Part shown: piece after piece, positions 1-8,959 of the stretch
How positions within the stretch are numbered: the first letter of the stretch is position 1
Layout: each line of letters opens with the position of its first letter
Assembly: GCF_030068605.1 (NCBI RefSeq)
Contig: NZ_JASJOU010000010.1
Location: forward strand, 62,001-126,000
Length of the DNA: 64,000 nucleotides
DNA from: Xanthocytophaga agilis
Lineage (GTDB): Bacteria > Bacteroidota > Bacteroidia > Cytophagales > 172606-1
Direction: 5' to 3'
Notes under the pieces: generated by a model
Seen by the model: only the letters and a program-made list of their open reading frames with translations
Told to the model about the DNA's origin: nothing
The model's database searches: none
Made by a program: the position numbers and the translations under genes

Positions 1-699
1 CTCAATACGACCAGTAGCAACTGTACCACGACCTGTGATAGTAAATACGTCTTCTACAGACATCAACAATGGTTGATCAACCAAACGAACAGGAAGAGGA
101 ATCCAAGAATCTACAGAATCCATCAGTTCTTCGATAGTTTTAACCCACTGAGGATCGCCATTCAATCCACCAAGAGCAGAACCACGAATAACAGGCGTAT
201 TATCTCCATCAAATTTATAGAAGCTCAACAATTCACGAACTTCCATCTCAACCAACTCCAACAACTCAGGATCGTCTACCAAGTCAACTTTATTCATAAA
301 CACTACCAACTGAGGTACACCTACCTGACGAGCCAAAAGAATGTGCTCTTTTGTTTGAGGCATTGGACCATCTGTAGCAGCAACCACAAGAATAGCACCA
401 TCCATCTGAGCAGCACCTGTAACCATGTTCTTCACATAGTCAGCGTGACCTGGACAGTCAACGTGTGCATAATGGCGCTTATCTGTTTGATATTCTACGT
501 GAGCTGTATTAATAGTGATACCACGTTCTTTTTCTTCAGGAGCATTATCAATAGAAGAGAAATCTCTTTTTTCTGCCAACCCTTTATTAGCCAACACTGT
601 AGTTATAGCAGCAGTCAAAGTAGTTTTACCGTGGTCTACGTGACCGATGGTACCAACGTTTACGTGGGGTTTGGAACGGTCAAACGTTTCTTTTGCCAT
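1..699 (-). CDS. tuf: Elongation factor Tu, N-terminal part (cut by window edge)
   Basis: EF-Tu is the GTPase that brings aminoacyl-tRNA to the ribosomal A site. The 233 codons present read [20 protein letters not shown] from an ATG at 699, followed by the P-loop GHVDHGKT, the switch II motif DCPGHADY and the guanine-specificity motif NKVD, so the whole GTPase domain and the first residues of domain 2 are present. The frame runs unbroken off position 1. It follows three tRNA genes on the same strand (Tyr, Gly, Thr), an arrangement known near tuf in many bacteria, and probably shares their promoter at 1191-1221. Family assignment is certain. Confidence 0.98.
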   Translation of the reverse strand, partial: MAKETFDRSKPHVNVGTIGHVDHGKTTLTAAITTVLANKGLAEKRDFSSIDNAPEEKERGITINTAHVEYQTDKRHYAHVDCPGHADYVKNMVTGAAQMDGAILVVAATDGPMPQTKEHILLARQVGVPQLVVFMNKVDLVDDPELLELVEMEVRELLSFYKFDGDNTPVIRGSALGGLNGDPQWVKTIEELMDSVDSWIPLPVRLVDQPLLMSVEDVFTITGRGTVATGRIE

Positions 700-765
700 G
701 TTTGAAAATCCTCGTTTTAAGTTATGTGATAAAAGTATAATTAAATAAAAAATTGTACTTAACAG

Positions 766-837
<72 letters not shown>

Positions 838-925
838 CTAAGTCAATTTAAATTAAATGCTAAAAAGTTAGCACCCTGACCATAAAAGAAAAAGCAGAAA
901 GTAAACTACCTTCTACTTTTCCTAG

Positions 926-998
926 AGCGGGAGACGGGGCTCGAACCCGCCACCTATAGCTTGGAAGGCTATCGCTCTACCAAATGAGCTACTCCCGC
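926..998 (-). tRNA. tRNA-Gly (anticodon TCC)
   Basis: The minus strand gives a 73-nt cloverleaf with acceptor stem GCGGGAG/CTCCCGC, anticodon stem ATAGC/GCTAT, loop CTTCCAA (anticodon TCC, reads GGA/GGG) and T-loop TTCGAGC. It is the middle tRNA of the Tyr-Gly-Thr-tuf operon. Confidence 0.96.
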
Positions 999-1079
999 TT
1001 AAACAATCCCTGAATAAATCTCGAATGAAAACCTTACATTACTTCACTCACCATATCAACTCATTCAGCATTGATTGAG

Positions 1080-1162
1080 TGGGGGCGGATGGATTCGAAC
1101 CACCGAAGACATAAGTCAGCAGATTTACAGTCTGCCCCATTTGGCCACTCTGGTACACCCCC
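1080..1162 (-). tRNA. tRNA-Tyr (anticodon GTA)
   Basis: The minus strand gives an 83-nt class II tRNA with acceptor stem GGGGGTG/CGCCCCC, anticodon loop CTGTAAA (anticodon GTA) and the long variable arm expected for bacterial tRNA-Tyr. It is first in the operon, 29 nt downstream of the -7 element at 1191-1198. Confidence 0.96.
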
Positions 1163-1190
1163 TTGTTTGCGTCCCTTGCGAAAGGGAATG

Positions 1191-1221
1191 CAAAAGTAGC
1201 GACTTTTTCTTTACAGGCAAA
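1191..1221 (-). promoter_or_regulatory. Bacteroidota-type promoter for the tRNA-tuf operon
   Basis: Read on the minus strand, TTTG (1221-1218) is followed after exactly 19 bp by TACTTTTG (1198-1191). This fits the known Bacteroides/Flavobacterium promoter pattern TTTG-N19-TAnnTTTG. Transcription would begin near 1184, just before tRNA-Tyr. A small hairpin (TCCCTT/AAGGGA) lies in the leader. Confidence 0.75.
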
Positions 1222-1306
1222 TTTTTCTCAAAAAAAAAGTGAAAAATTTTCAAAAAGTTACCCACATCAGGTCTCAAAAGAAATCAAAAATCTAAAAATC
1301 AATAAC

Positions 1307-3103
1307 TTATGAGATTTCAAATTGAAGGCGCAATAAATTGCTATAAATTCCATTTTCCTTGTCTGAAAGATCATCATGAGTTCCTTGCTCTTGAATAAGA
1401 CCATCACTAAGAACATAAATATAATCTACTTTCCGGATAGTAGCTAAACGGTGTGCGATGATGATCGTAGTACGATCTTTCATCAATTCATCTAAGGCAT
1501 CTTGTACTAGTCGTTCACTTTCGGCATCTAATGAGCTTGTAGCCTCATCCAGAATTAAGATTTCTGGATCCTTAAGGATAGCTCTGGCAATGGCAATACG
1601 TTGTCGTTGTCCTCCAGATAACTTTACTCCTCTCTCTCCTACAATTGTACTAAAGCCTTCAGGAAACTTTTCGACAAACTCCAGAGCATTTGCCTTGCGT
1701 GCAGCGGCTTTAATCTCATCTAAAGTAGCCAGCGGCTTTCCATAGGATATATTCTCAGCTATGCTACCACCAAACAACAAAACATCTTGAGGAACAATAC
1801 CAATATGCTTGCGTAGTTCTTTTAATTCTAGAGCTTCAATATTAATCCCACTAACCAATATATTTCCAACAGAAGGCTGATAATATCTCAGCAAAAGAGA
1901 AGTAATTGTTGATTTCCCTGAACCACTATGTCCAACCAGAGCAATTTTCTGACCATTACGAATTTGTATATTAATCCCTTTGAGAACCTCGATATCCGGA
2001 CGAGTAGGATAGCTAAAATGCACATTTGAAAATGCAATATCTCCGACTTGTTTTAAAGTTTCTTTTTCAGGAAAACTTGTCTCTTCATTTTCTTGTCCGA
2101 GTAATTCTCTGATACGTTCTGATGCGCCTATAGTCTTTTGTAGTTGTGAATAGATTTCACCTAAGCCTGCAACAGAAGCTCCGACAAATCCGGTAAATAA
2201 AGTAAAACTGATAAGATCACCAGCCGTAATAATTCTTTGAGAATACAAAGTAGCAGCATACCATATCACTCCAACAATCCCGCCTAATACCACGAAAATA
2301 ATAAAAGAAACAAGTAAACCTCTGTACTTTGCACCATTTAAAGCATTCTGAATTACTTTCGCCAAAGCATTTGAATAACGATTTGTTTCATACACTTCAT
2401 TGGTATAGGCCTTCACAGTATGTACTCCCTGAAGGGTTTCCATAACAATTGTATTAGCATATGCCAGACTATCCTGCGTTCTTTTAGAAAGTTTTCGTAT
2501 ATATCTCCCGAAGATTATTGCACCAATAACAATTATTGGGAAAGTAGCCAACATAAAAAGCGTCAGCTTGGGATAAAAGACGAGTAATAATAAAATACCG
2601 ACAACTAATGTGATTGCTTGTCTTAGAAATTCAGCCAATGTAAAAGAAAGCACATCCTGCAGTTGCTGTACATCAGAAGTTATTCTGCTGGTCAATTCGC
2701 CTACTCTTCGTTCTTCAAAAAAAGGTATAGATAAATGAACCAGCTTATCATACAGCGCAACTCGTATATCCCGTAACGATTTTTCACTAACATTAGCAAA
2801 AGTTCTTATTCTTAGAAATGCAAAAATTGCATTTAGTAGCAATATACCCATTAAAGCAATAGTCACCTGGTTAATGGAATATCCACCTGCTTTGTTGTCA
2901 GCTGCATCAACTAATTTTCCTGCGAGTAATGGGAAGCCTAATGTAGCTAATGCGGATAATGCTAAACTTATTAATCCTACAATAAGATATCCTCTGTAAG
3001 GTCTTACAAACTTGAAAATCTCCAAAAAACTTTGTATACCAGCTTTATTAACTTTCCTTTTTTTGTCTTCCTCTAAGATATCATCTCTATTACCACGTGC
3101 CAT
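1307..3103 (-). CDS. ABC transporter ATP-binding/permease protein (MsbA/exporter type)
   Basis: A half-transporter exporter of 598 residues with one six-helix membrane domain (about residues 25-320) fused to one ATPase domain (about 350-590); it should work as a homodimer in the inner membrane. Visible ATPase motifs are Walker A GHSGSGKS, the signature LSGGQRQR, Walker B ILILDEATSSLD and the H-loop IIAHRLAT. An ATG starts the frame and the length is normal for the family. Substrate cannot be told from sequence; lipid A export (MsbA-like), peptide or drug efflux are all possible. It follows gldB on the same strand after 81 bp and may be cotranscribed with it. Confidence 0.9.
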   Translation of the reverse strand: MARGNRDDILEEDKKRKVNKAGIQSFLEIFKFVRPYRGYLIVGLISLALSALATLGFPLLAGKLVDAADNKAGGYSINQVTIALMGILLLNAIFAFLRIRTFANVSEKSLRDIRVALYDKLVHLSIPFFEERRVGELTSRITSDVQQLQDVLSFTLAEFLRQAITLVVGILLLLVFYPKLTLFMLATFPIIVIGAIIFGRYIRKLSKRTQDSLAYANTIVMETLQGVHTVKAYTNEVYETNRYSNALAKVIQNALNGAKYRGLLVSFIIFVVLGGIVGVIWYAATLYSQRIITAGDLISFTLFTGFVGASVAGLGEIYSQLQKTIGASERIRELLGQENEETSFPEKETLKQVGDIAFSNVHFSYPTRPDIEVLKGINIQIRNGQKIALVGHSGSGKSTITSLLLRYYQPSVGNILVSGINIEALELKELRKHIGIVPQDVLLFGGSIAENISYGKPLATLDEIKAAARKANALEFVEKFPEGFSTIVGERGVKLSGGQRQRIAIARAILKDPEILILDEATSSLDAESERLVQDALDELMKDRTTIIIAHRLATIRKVDYIYVLSDGLIQEQGTHDDLSDKENGIYSNLLRLQFEIS

Positions 3104-3184
3104 TTTTCAAATAATTTTTTATAAAACAACTACAACATTAATTTCTTATCCCCAATGTTTCTCTTATTTCAAGCTGACAGTTAT

Positions 3185-4168
3185 CTATTCTCCTTTAAAT
3201 TTTGACTTCATAAAAATATTTTGTGAATCAGGATTACTTAGTAAAGAAGATAATGTTACTTCAGAATTTTCATCCAAATATTTCTTCACGATCTGCCATC
3301 CTAGCCATCTTCCTATTGCACCTGGACAATCTGTCCCAATTTCTGCTGTATAAGGACGATCACCTATGTATTTCACCTTCTTGAAATGATTTGTTTCATA
3401 TAAAAGCTTCTCTTTTACAAAATGCGCCCAGATCACATTTTTGTGCTCTTCAGCATCCTTCAATTGTTTTTCAGTGTAAAAAATAATCAGACTGTCTGGT
3501 GTTTCTGGCATTACTTCATGCGTGAACTCCAACTTCTTAGCCGCAATAATCATTTCATTTAAAAGAGACTTATCTTCTGTATTTGTAACAATAAATTTTT
3601 CTGCCAATACACTCATTATGGAGGGTACTAATGCCTCCAATGTATATTTCTTCAGTAAAAAGTTAGGTACACTAGGCACGAATGTAGCCTTTTCTCCTGC
3701 ATAGAAATCCAGGCTGATTACTATCAAACTATCTGAAACAGATAAAGCTGCTGCATCTCTTGAAAAATGTCCTAACCCAGAAATTACAGTTTTGACTTTA
3801 GGCGGCTTAAAATCCGGATAAAGTTTCTGTACTTGACTAAATGCTTCCGCAAATTGTGTCTTTACTTCTCCCAAATCGCCGGCATTCTTATTTAGTTCGT
3901 TATAAAATTTCTGAAAAGCAGGATTAGTTACTGTCTGATAAATCCGATCAACAAGAACAGAATCTGGCATATCTGTCTCTGACAAGAAAAATATCTCCTT
4001 CAGGTTCCTGTTTTTATCCAAAAAATGCTGAATTTCTGCCCTTGTCTTAAGATTTATCATTTCTGCGTCAAGTCGTTCAATTACAATGGGAGAAACTTCC
4101 TTCGATGTACATGCAGCAAGCAAGAACAATACAGCAATTATACTTTTTAGCAATTTTCTGTCGTTCAT
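3185..4168 (-). CDS. gldB: Gliding motility lipoprotein GldB
   Basis: GldB is a lipoprotein needed for Bacteroidota gliding. This 327-residue protein starts with a short basic N-terminus and hydrophobic stretch ending in the lipobox LLAAC (Cys about residue 20), so it is probably lipidated. The body matches the family as I know it: an N-terminal DxE-type segment near residue 34, a central metallopeptidase-like helical part, and the conserved C-terminal block PGAIGRWLGWQIVKKYL followed by a VTLSSLL segment. It is transcribed divergently from the beta-barrel gene at 4394 and sits upstream of an ABC exporter. The identification rests on remembered family patterns; a generic DUF2268-like lipoprotein is the alternative. 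Confidence 0.8.
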   Translation of the reverse strand: MNDRKLLKSIIAVLFLLAACTSKEVSPIVIERLDAEMINLKTRAEIQHFLDKNRNLKEIFFLSETDMPDSVLVDRIYQTVTNPAFQKFYNELNKNAGDLGEVKTQFAEAFSQVQKLYPDFKPPKVKTVISGLGHFSRDAAALSVSDSLIVISLDFYAGEKATFVPSVPNFLLKKYTLEALVPSIMSVLAEKFIVTNTEDKSLLNEMIIAAKKLEFTHEVMPETPDSLIIFYTEKQLKDAEEHKNVIWAHFVKEKLLYETNHFKKVKYIGDRPYTAEIGTDCPGAIGRWLGWQIVKKYLDENSEVTLSSLLSNPDSQNIFMKSKFKGE

Positions 4169-4393
4169 TTCAGTGATAAGACGATTTATGAGTAATAAAA
4201 TTTTATGATTTTGTGGTGGGAATATGTAAACTTGCAGCTAACTGATTGACATAAAGAGATAAACAATTGTGCAACAAGCTATTCAGTTGTATAGGTCTGG
4301 AGTCTAAGTAAACTATAAAATTCTTTCAAATTAAAGTAGTATCTTTTTCTAAACAAAACCCGCTTTATAATAAGCTAGAAAACGTACAAAATT

Positions 4394-5059
4394 ATGAAAA
4401 AAATTGCATTACTTTTTTTCGCCGCTTTTTTGTCTGTGCAGGCATTCTCTCAGGTAAAATTGGGCTTTAAATTCTCACCAGCTGTTGCATTTAATTCTGC
4501 TGTTACGGAACGCGATTATGATGTAGTAGGTAAAAATGGTTCTGGTTTGCGTTTTAGTGCAGGTCCTGTTATGGATTTTTTCTTTGCTGATAACTATGCA
4601 TTCCATACGGGATTATGGTATACTGTAAAACGTTCTGGTATAGAAGGAACTGTAAAAGGAACAAACCTTTCCAGTGTATATAATATGCAATATTTACAAG
4701 TGCCTTTAGCTCTAAAGTTTTTTACCAATGAAATTGCTACGGATATGAAAATTTACTTCCTGATAGGAGGAACTCTTGACGCTAAATTGGCAGAGAAACC
4801 TTTAGATAAACCTACAAACTATATCTATAACTCTGTGAATGGAAAAAATGCCTTTCGCCCTGCTGATGCCGGATTGTTATTGGGAGCAGGTAGTGAACTT
4901 ATAATGGGAACAAATACAGCTGTATTCTTTGGTTTGAGTTATAATCGTGGTCTTGTAAATGCATTAGGTAATAATGTAAAAAATGGCAGTGATCGCGTAA
5001 ATGATTTTGTAAAGGTTCGTAATAGTATGTTTTCTCTTGATCTAGGAGTTAAGTTTTAA
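4394..5059 (+). CDS. Outer-membrane beta-barrel (PorT-family) protein
   Basis: A 221-residue protein with a clear signal peptide (MKKIALLFFAAFLSVQAFSQ, cleavage after AFS) followed by alternating hydrophobic/polar strands rich in aromatic residues and Gly, and a C-terminal strand MFSLDLGVKF ending in Phe, the outer-membrane insertion signature. It resembles the small eight-stranded OMP_b-brl/PorT family of Bacteroidota. Whether it is the type IX secretion protein PorT itself or one of the many relatives cannot be decided here. It converges on the RNase E/G gene through a perfect palindromic terminator at 5081-5134. Confidence 0.75.
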   Translation: MKKIALLFFAAFLSVQAFSQVKLGFKFSPAVAFNSAVTERDYDVVGKNGSGLRFSAGPVMDFFFADNYAFHTGLWYTVKRSGIEGTVKGTNLSSVYNMQYLQVPLALKFFTNEIATDMKIYFLIGGTLDAKLAEKPLDKPTNYIYNSVNGKNAFRPADAGLLLGAGSELIMGTNTAVFFGLSYNRGLVNALGNNVKNGSDRVNDFVKVRNSMFSLDLGVKF

Positions 5060-5080
5060 AATTCTGGCCTATCTGGCATC

Positions 5081-5134
5081 TAGTATTATAAAAAAAGCAT
5101 TGTGTTTAAACACAATGCTTTTTTTATAATACTA
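5081..5134. terminator. Bidirectional terminator, 54-bp perfect palindrome
   Basis: Two perfect 24-bp arms flank the six bases TTTAAA. The stem core GCATTGTG/CACAATGC is bordered by A7 and T7 runs, so it forms a rho-independent terminator in both directions, for the beta-barrel gene (+) and the RNase E/G gene (-). Confidence 0.92.
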
Positions 5135-5140
5135 GTCAGC

Positions 5141-6697
5141 TTATGGTATGATTTCTATTTCGTCACCAAATTTATTTACAAACTTATATTCGGTAATTCC
5201 TAAAGAAGAATCTTTAACGATCTTAATCCATGTTTTGTAACGGAAAAACCATTTCATTCGTCTGGAAGGAAGTCCGTTTGTAAAATAAGCATGTAGATAA
5301 GGGTGAACTGTAAGAATAATGTGCTTTTCATTCTGTCGTGTGATAATGTATTCCAAATTGCTTTCAATCTGGTCTGTCAATAGAATGGTTGGCCCCACTT
5401 TACCAGTACCACCACAAGTAGGGCAGGTCTCACCTGTAGAAATGTGAAGCTCCGGCCTTACTCGTTGACGTGTTATCTGCATTACACCAAACTTTGTCAA
5501 AGGCAGAATCGTAAACTTAGATCGGTCGCTTTGCATTTCTTCTTTCATTTTCTCATAAATCAGGCGTTTGTTTTCCGCCTTTTTCATATCAATGAAATCA
5601 ATAGAAATGATCCCTCCCATATCGCGTACCCTTAGTTGCCGGGCGATTTCTTTTACAGCTTCAATGTTAGTATTGACAGCTGTAGCTTCCTGGTCAGCTT
5701 CAGTGTTGGAGCGACTACCACTGTTCACATCTATCACATGCATCGCTTCTGTATGCTCAATAATGAGATAGCCTCCACCTGGTAGACTTACCGACCGACC
5801 AAAGATTGACTTTAATTGTTTTTCAATCCCAAACTGCTCAAATATCTTATTTTTGCCACTGTAAAGTTTTACAATCTTTTCTTTGTCAGGTGCAATAGTA
5901 TGAATGTAGGAACGTATATCTTCATAAGCATCCTTATCATCCACTGTGATACTATCAAAACTTTCGTTGAGCATATCCCGCAGCATAGAAGAAGCTCGAT
6001 TCATCTCTCCGATTATTTTTTCACGGGGTTTAGCTTCCCGTAATAACTTCATCCCATTCTCCCATTTCTCCATCAAATTCTGTAAGTCACGATCCAGTTC
6101 TGCCACTTCCTTACTTTCGGCCACTGTACGCACAATGATGCCAAAGTTTTGTGGTTTTATGGAATTCAGCAAACGAGCTAATCGTTGACGCTCCTGCTTA
6201 TTCGTGATCTTCTTAGAAATATTAACAGAATTGGAAAATGGTACCAATACAATGTATCTACCCGCCAAAGACAACTCACAGGAGAGTCGCGGGCCTTTGG
6301 TTGAAATTGGCTCTTTTACGACCTGCACCAGAATAGGTGCGTTCTTAGTAAGTACCTGCGAAATTTTACCAAACTTGTCAATTTCAGCCTCTAGTTGTAC
6401 ACCATTTAAACGTGTACCATTGATACGCTTTGCAATGACATCTTGTGTTAGTTTGTGCAATGAAGAAAAGTTTGGACCTAAATCCTGATAATGCAGGAAA
6501 GCATCCTTTTCATGTCCAATGTCTACAAAGGCAGCATTTGAACCTGGCGATATTTTACGCACAGTGCCCAAATAGATATCACCTACTGTAAACTGGTTTT
6601 CGCTCTCTTCAATATGGTACTCTACAATTCGTTTGTCTCTTAAAAGAGCTATCCTCCCACCTTTTGCAGTGGAATTGATAACTAATTCGTTACTCAA
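5141..6697 (-). CDS. rng: Ribonuclease E/G family endoribonuclease
   Basis: An RNase G-like enzyme of 518 residues for mRNA decay and rRNA maturation. Domains in order: S1 RNA-binding domain (about 38-120), RNase H-like and 5'-sensor region (about 125-300), catalytic core with the metal-binding motifs VIDVNSG (D323, N325) and IDFIDM (D367), the zinc-link CPTC (C425, C428), then a small-domain tail. It lacks the long unstructured scaffold arm of E. coli RNase E. The start is a TTG at 6697 just before the S1 region; no ATG fits better. Upstream lie the mini-protein at 7364, a TPR protein and HU, in the same orientation, but a hairpin at 7320-7353 and 666 bp separate it from them. Confidence 0.95.
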   Translation of the reverse strand: MSNELVINSTAKGGRIALLRDKRIVEYHIEESENQFTVGDIYLGTVRKISPGSNAAFVDIGHEKDAFLHYQDLGPNFSSLHKLTQDVIAKRINGTRLNGVQLEAEIDKFGKISQVLTKNAPILVQVVKEPISTKGPRLSCELSLAGRYIVLVPFSNSVNISKKITNKQERQRLARLLNSIKPQNFGIIVRTVAESKEVAELDRDLQNLMEKWENGMKLLREAKPREKIIGEMNRASSMLRDMLNESFDSITVDDKDAYEDIRSYIHTIAPDKEKIVKLYSGKNKIFEQFGIEKQLKSIFGRSVSLPGGGYLIIEHTEAMHVIDVNSGSRSNTEADQEATAVNTNIEAVKEIARQLRVRDMGGIISIDFIDMKKAENKRLIYEKMKEEMQSDRSKFTILPLTKFGVMQITRQRVRPELHISTGETCPTCGGTGKVGPTILLTDQIESNLEYIITRQNEKHIILTVHPYLHAYFTNGLPSRRMKWFFRYKTWIKIVKDSSLGITEYKFVNKFGDEIEIIP

Positions 6698-7363
6698 CGT
6701 TGTAATTTTTTTGAATGACCAATGCGACTCACTGTCAGTAATAAACGAACAGAAAATCGGTACAGAATAATACCGTAGAGTAAACTAATGTACGCGGAAA
6801 ACAATTAACTCTGATGGCGATATGGGGATTTAGACGGCCACTGAAAGAGTTTACTGTAACTAATTTTGTCAGAATATGAAAACATACATGTAAAACACCA
6901 GTAGTATATGACTATTTCCTCTTATAAGGATAGATTTAGAAATATGTACTGTGTTTTTAATTTTTTCGAATACTAGATCTGTCCTGATAAACTGTTCAAA
7001 CCAAACTTTAACAAATTAACATTCTGTAAAATTTCTTCTCAGGAGCAGACGCGGCAGTTTGTATACGCGCCAATTTACCTTTACAAAATATCGAGTTATT
7101 AACTTTATTAAGTTAGTATACTGATTGACAGATCAATTTAGGCAATCAAAGGCTAAAACCCTTATAATTAAACTATTTTGGAGTTTATCTGATAACCTGA
7201 TGAATGCGTTTTGTCTGCTATGATCTATATTTTTATTTATCCAGATCAATAAAGCAGTATTATTTTCCTGACGTACAATTATATAATCTTACTGGTATAT
7301 TTAGAAAAGTCCGAAACAAGACTTCCCGATAACTATGTAGCTAACGGGAAGTCCTGTGAAGAA
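6698..7363. other. Intergenic region upstream of the RNase E/G gene
   Basis: No open frame with codon-like composition is seen on either strand. The region is AT-rich and holds the terminator hairpin at 7320-7353. A long 5' leader for the RNase gene is possible, since RNase E-type genes often autoregulate through their leaders, but I see no specific conserved fold. Confidence 0.5.
7320..7353 (-). terminator. Hairpin after the 29-residue ribosomal-type gene
   Basis: Arms GACTTCCCG and CGGGAAGTC (9 bp, perfect) enclose a 16-nt loop, ending 11 bp beyond the stop of the mini-gene at 7364. The downstream side is only moderately T-rich, so termination strength is uncertain. Confidence 0.6.
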
Positions 7364-7453
7364 TTACTTCTTCTTATGTCTGTTTTTTCTAAGGCGTTTT
7401 TTTCTTTTGTGTGTAGCAATCTTGTGTCTCTTTCTTTTTTTTCCGCAGGGCAT
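7364..7453 (-). CDS. 29-residue basic ribosomal-type protein (AURKAIP1/COX24-like)
   Basis: On the minus strand an ATG at 7453 opens a 29-codon frame ending in TAA at 7364. The peptide begins MPCGKKRKRHKIATHKRKKR and ends LRKNRHKKK, so about two thirds of it is Lys, Arg or His. This is the sequence pattern of the very small AURKAIP1/COX24-domain proteins of Bacteroidota, related to the C-terminal piece of mitochondrial ribosomal protein mS38 (established family knowledge); it probably binds rRNA as a ribosome component. It is followed by its own hairpin (7320-7353) and lies 85 bp downstream of the TPR gene and upstream of the RNase E/G gene. It is short enough to be missed by most gene finders. 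No Shine-Dalgarno is evident, as usual in this phylum. Confidence 0.9.
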   Translation of the reverse strand: MPCGKKRKRHKIATHKRKKRLRKNRHKKK

Positions 7454-7538
7454 AATTGTAAAATATTTTAAAGTGAATAAATATGATAAAAGATCTTCAA
7501 TATTGTATAGAATCCGATATCCTAAAAATCAACAGATA

Positions 7539-8372
7539 TTAATTAGTTGCTTCCAGTTCTTTTAAATACTCATCAGCAGCATTTAATATCATTACATCAT
7601 CTGTACCAGCCTTAGCTTCTTCTAAAAATTGTCTGGCACTAGCTTTGTCTCCCAATTCTGCATAACTTATTCCTAAGTATAATTTAGCCTGCAGATTTAC
7701 AGGATTATTCTTTAAAACTTCTTTGAATCGCTCAACAGCCTTATCATATTGGCCTGAACGAATAGAAAGCAATCCTAAATTGAACAATGCCTGTTCGTTT
7801 TTTGGGTCTTCGGCAATCACTTCTCTCAACATCGCAATCGCCTGCATAGGAGAAGCAGAGTTAGCATATGTAACAGCCATTTTAGCTTTTGCATTCAGTT
7901 GTTTTGGATTTTTATCCAGAACTTTCTGATAATATCCCCGAGCCTTCTCTCCATAGATCTCTACCTTTTCGGCATCTGTCACAAAAAAGAATGCATCGTA
8001 ACATGCATCAGCAGCACTTAGCAGATTTTCCTCAGAAGGCTCCAATCCAACGATCAACTCACGATATACTGCAACACTATCAAAAATCATTGCTTTTCGA
8101 TATATGCCAGCTAAAGAATCCGCAAAAATAATCTTTTTTTCTTTATCCGTGCTATTTTTATATTGATTTGTCAGATTTTTTATAGCACTCGCCTGTTCTG
8201 CTGATAATGACTGACTATGTGAAGACTCAGTAGTCACAGCCTCGGCTTGCTGTCCTGTTGGCTTATTATCTATTTTCTTGTCTTTGTCACTTACAATTAC
8301 TTTGGGTAAACTATACAACACTCCTATAGCAAGAAGAGCAACAACAATCGAAATAATCTGAGATTTCTTCAT
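7539..8372 (-). CDS. Membrane-anchored TPR-repeat protein
   Basis: A 277-residue protein starting MKKSQIISIVVALLAIGVLY, a single N-terminal membrane anchor or uncleaved signal, followed by a polar linker and at least three tetratricopeptide repeats from about residue 90 to the end (for example the helix pairs around ALFNLGLLSIRSGQYDKAVE and AKLYLGISYAELGDKASARQ). TPRs are protein-protein scaffolds; no catalytic residues are seen. The frame is open up to 8468, but I chose the ATG at 8372 because the extra stretch lies over a strong HU terminator (8448-8503) and the ATG gives a proper signal anchor. The HU-TPR-RNase E/G order is, to my memory, conserved in Cytophagales, which hints at a role in RNA or ribosome metabolism, but that is inference. 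Confidence 0.85.
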   Translation of the reverse strand: MKKSQIISIVVALLAIGVLYSLPKVIVSDKDKKIDNKPTGQQAEAVTTESSHSQSLSAEQASAIKNLTNQYKNSTDKEKKIIFADSLAGIYRKAMIFDSVAVYRELIVGLEPSEENLLSAADACYDAFFFVTDAEKVEIYGEKARGYYQKVLDKNPKQLNAKAKMAVTYANSASPMQAIAMLREVIAEDPKNEQALFNLGLLSIRSGQYDKAVERFKEVLKNNPVNLQAKLYLGISYAELGDKASARQFLEEAKAGTDDVMILNAADEYLKELEATN

Positions 8373-8447
8373 AACATATAATATATAACCGACGACAAAG
8401 TTGGTAATCATTCCTGACAATACCAATGCATCTTGTTCGTGTCTAAT

Positions 8448-8503
8448 AAAAAAATGCCACATACTCATTGTAACGCAAATCAGTGTTACAATGAGTATGT
8501 GGC
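8448..8503 (-). terminator. Strong rho-independent terminator after HU
   Basis: A perfect 17-bp stem (8460-8476 with 8487-8503) and 10-nt loop is followed on the minus strand by GCA and seven T residues (8454-8448). It separates HU from the TPR gene. Confidence 0.88.
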
Positions 8504-8579
8504 TATACGGTAATGAGTCTAGTTTGCCGTAGTATTTATAAACTTAAAATATAAAAGTAAGCCGAAAAATCTCTTCAGA

Positions 8580-8882
8580 TTAGTTAGCCGATACTTTTAT
8601 CTTTTTACTAGTCTTAATCTGCTCAACAAAATCTTTAGCAGGCTTGAATGATGGAACGAAATGTTCATCAATGATCATAGCTGTGTTTTTAGAGATGTTG
8701 CGAGCTACTTTCTTGGCTCTTTTCTTATTTACAAAGCTACCAAAACCACGGATATAGATATTTTCACCTTCAGCCATTGAGTTTTTCACAACGGAGATGA
8801 AAGATTCTACTGCTTGGGCGATGTCAGCCTTGTCAATACCGGTTTTTTCGGCGATTTCTGTAATTACTTCTGCTTTTGTCAC
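8580..8882 (-). CDS. HU-family DNA-binding protein
   Basis: A 100-residue nucleoid protein of the HU/IHF family: helical dimerization part MTKAEVITEIAEKTGIDKAD, the beta-arm hinge with IRGFGSFVNKKRAKKVARN, and a C-terminal FKPAKDFVEQI helix, followed by a short Lys-rich tail. It bends DNA as a dimer. I prefer the GTG at 8882, since the family nearly always starts (M)TKAE; another GTG at 8909 would add nine residues (MQTLNQFIT) of no known meaning. A strong terminator follows at 8448-8503. A possible -7 element TAATTTTG (8959-8952) lies upstream. mutY is divergent. Confidence 0.95.
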   Translation of the reverse strand: MTKAEVITEIAEKTGIDKADIAQAVESFISVVKNSMAEGENIYIRGFGSFVNKKRAKKVARNISKNTAMIIDEHFVPSFKPAKDFVEQIKTSKKIKVSAN

Positions 8883-8951
8883 TGTGATAAACTGGTTAAG
8901 AGTTTGCACTATTTATAGATTCATTCACGATTTAGGTTGTATCAAACGTTG

Positions 8952-8959
8952 CAAAATTA
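8952..8959 (-). promoter_or_regulatory. Possible -7 element of HU promoter
   Basis: Minus-strand TAATTTTG fits TAnnTTTG and lies 70 bp upstream of the chosen HU start. No clear TTTG is present at the -33 position, so this is tentative. Confidence 0.4.

Noticed and set aside
73-705. Long open frame on the plus strand over tuf
   Set aside because: It is the antisense of the strongly conserved tuf gene on the minus strand; its composition shows no protein family.
4387-4394. TAATTTTG on the minus strand before gldB as a promoter
   Set aside because: It overlaps the start of the divergent beta-barrel gene and would be over 200 bp upstream of gldB, without a -33 partner.
8373-8468. N-terminal extension of the TPR protein to 8468
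   Set aside because: It covers the HU terminator hairpin and T-run, and the ATG at 8372 gives a proper signal anchor.
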